A stretch of 64,000 bases of DNA, from the NCBI GenBank assembly GCA_041399155.1, contig JAWKTI010000001.1:806001-870000 (forward strand), in the 5' to 3' direction. A model generated the notes under the pieces. The model was not told where the DNA came from and did not search any database. It worked only from the letters and a program-made list of their open reading frames with translations. Shown one piece after another: positions 62,823-64,000 of this stretch. Both the position numbers and the translations under genes were made by a program. Each line of letters begins with the position of its first letter. Positions within the stretch are counted from its first letter, which is position 1. The stretch is from Zavarzinella sp. GTDB taxonomy: Bacteria > Planctomycetota > Planctomycetia > Gemmatales > Gemmataceae.

Positions 62823-63530
62823 TTAGCGATTGGGGCAATTGCCGTTCGGGCAGTTGCTGGTCGCAGGGTAATAATAGGTTGCTGGTTGCACCGTGGTGCC
62901 TGCGGTGGGGCAATTGCCGTTCGGGCAGTTGCCGGTTGTTGCGGGGTAGTAGTACCCAGCGGTCGTTGTTGCGGTGGGGCAGTTGCCGTTCGGGCAGTTG
63001 CCGGTTGTTGCGGGGTAATAGTACCCAGCGGTCGTTGCAGTACGAGAGCAATTGCCGTTGGCACAGTTGCTGCTGTAATAAACAGCCGGTGCACCATTCA
63101 CAATCGTTTCCGTGGTGGTCACTTTTTCGGTGGTTTCGTACTTGGTCAGTGCGGAACAGAATTCTTTGCAGGTCACTTCGCCTGTCACATGGTATGCCTG
63201 GTGGGTCACGGTCTTGTTGCTGATCACAACGCCTTTTTCGCCCACTTCCAGGGTCTGTGCTAAACTGGTGCCCATTGGGGTAGTTTTGTCTACGTAGAGA
63301 CAAACGAAACCACTTTGCAGTTTTGCCACCGTCTCAGCAGACAGTTGTTGGTCTTTGAAAACCTGCTTCCAGCCTTCCTTGCCACTGGCAATTACGGTCA
63401 CCAACGGTTTGTTGGCTTTAATGGCCACATTCCGTGCGGTTGCGTAATCGGTTTGCCAGGAAATTTCTTTACTCAAAGCTGCGGGATTCATGCTCCCAAG
63501 CAGCGACACCAGCATCATGCACACTTGCAT
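62823..63530 (-). CDS. Secreted thioredoxin-like protein with C-terminal CPNGNCP repeats
   Basis: A short signal sequence (MQVCMMLVSLLGSMNPAAL) leads to a thioredoxin-fold-like domain of about 100 residues (ISWQTDYATARNVAIKANKP, LVTVIASGKEGWKQVFKDQQ) without a CxxC active site at the usual place. A Thr-rich linker leads to a repeat region. Four CANGNC/CPNGNCP-type units, spaced 23 to 25 residues (NCANGNCSRTATTAGYYYPA and variants), end the protein. The cysteine pairs could bind metal or cross-link. AGGAGA lies eight bases before ATG 63530. The 290 bases to the next gene hold nothing I can support. Confidence 0.75.
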   Translation of the reverse strand: MQVCMMLVSLLGSMNPAALSKEISWQTDYATARNVAIKANKPLVTVIASGKEGWKQVFKDQQLSAETVAKLQSGFVCLYVDKTTPMGTSLAQTLEVGEKGVVISNKTVTHQAYHVTGEVTCKEFCSALTKYETTEKVTTTETIVNGAPAVYYSSNCANGNCSRTATTAGYYYPATTGNCPNGNCPTATTTAGYYYPATTGNCPNGNCPTAGTTVQPATYYYPATSNCPNGNCPNR

Positions 63531-63821
63531 CAATCAATTCTCCTAGACGCGAATCAATGTTGTTAAATTGGCACAAATGACCAATTTGGCGAGTAAATTC
63601 ACAAAACTTAGGTAAACTAGGCAATTTAGATAATCTATTTTCGTCACAAATAGACAAAAATAGACATTTTTTACAGCGCTGTCTTGCCAGTCATACTACC
63701 GATACCGAAGTGGGAGAAACTGGCTTTCAGAAAAATCGTTAAAATCATTAGAATTCGAAAAATCAGTAGAAATTGAGGCGATTTATGAAGAAAATTCATT
63801 ATATTTTCTTCATAATTGTAG

Positions 63822-64000
63822 TCAGATTTTCCGGCGAAGTGCGTCCAGCAGTTCCATCAAGTGACCTTGCAGGTCCCGATCGGTGCCTGCTTTGGCCAAC
63901 TCCAGAGCCTTCTCAGCGAGTGGAAGTGCTTCCACGTATTTACCCAACTGAAGGTACATCTCTATTGCAGCGGGCATTTGCTTTACCTGGTTCGGGTATT
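63822..64000 (-). CDS. C-terminal end of a TPR-like protein (5' end outside window)
   Basis: The minus-strand frame ending at TGA (63824-63822) reads YPNQVKQMPAAIEMYLQLGK, then YVEALPLAEKALELAKAGTD, RDLQGHLMELLDALRRKI. These are two TPR-type helices with the usual G-Y/F-x-x-A pattern. The rest of the gene is beyond the window. Function is unknown. Confidence 0.75.
   Translation of the reverse strand, partial: YPNQVKQMPAAIEMYLQLGKYVEALPLAEKALELAKAGTDRDLQGHLMELLDALRRKI

Noticed and set aside
62839..63070. Regular 69-75-bp repeats that might suggest a CRISPR or minisatellite.
   Set aside because: They keep one reading frame and encode CPNGNCP-type units. There are no unique spacers.
1..64000. 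tRNA, rRNA, riboswitch or CRISPR features.
   Set aside because: Read on both strands, I found no cloverleaf-like sequence, no rRNA segment, no riboswitch I can name and no repeat-spacer array. A covariance search would be more sensitive.

Overview
The window looks like a chromosomal segment of a planctomycete, most likely of the Gemmataceae type. The evidence is the combination of a DUF1501 protein, a formylglycine sulfatase, an UnbV/FG-GAP protein, a PQQ-like propeller, a TIGR03067-like secreted protein, an ECF sigma operon beside kinase-like proteins, and a perfect hairpin built from the AGCCCGCAGCGTAAGC-type repeat that I associate with this phylum. Most genes lie in ordinary compact operons. 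Both ends of the window are accessory DNA.

Left accessory region (1-6.8 kb). It holds the tail of an unknown gene, three orphan genes and three copies of a ~100-bp element with terminal inverted repeats. It also holds a complete IS66 element (1285-5562, 8-bp target duplication) whose transposase gene is interrupted by a second, single-gene IS66-type element (3429-4949, its own 8-bp duplication). Both transposases are frameshifted.

Polysaccharide locus 1 (8.6-18 kb, + strand). It encodes a Wzc-like tyrosine autokinase, a sugar-phosphate transferase, a TIGR03087-type glycosyltransferase, a multi-module VanZ-like protein, an ABC exporter whose permease gene has a single frameshift at a T6 run, and an O-antigen-ligase-like protein. 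A chromate transporter gene precedes it. After it come a GT39-like transferase, DUF1501, CbiX-like, methyltransferase, DUF6428 and glycosyltransferase genes.

Signalling and sulfur region (25-37 kb). It has a secreted TIGR03067-like protein, two kinase-like proteins without catalytic residues, an ATP-grasp gene cut by an in-frame TAA, an ECF sigma/anti-sigma pair, siroheme sulfite reductase (cysI), a sulfatase and a PfkB kinase.

Polysaccharide locus 2 (37-42 kb). It has a GT9 transferase overlapping maf, a GT4 transferase, a nucleotide-sugar epimerase and a FemAB-like protein.

Secreted-protein operons (44-61 kb, mostly - strand). One is gamma-glutamyltransferase, UnbV/FG-GAP, propeller and GNAT-nitrilase. 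The other is a 1285-residue TPR protein, an FG-GAP protein and a PQQ-like propeller with almost no spacing. An amine-oxidase-type flavoprotein lies between them.

Right accessory region (61-62.4 kb). It has orphan genes in gene-cassette arrangement, a well-formed attC-like site, half of another, and the fourth copy of the ~100-bp element. Two parS-like palindromes sit near the inner edge of the left region (8224) and just outside the right one (62410). I see no tRNA, rRNA, CRISPR array, integrase or exosortase gene.
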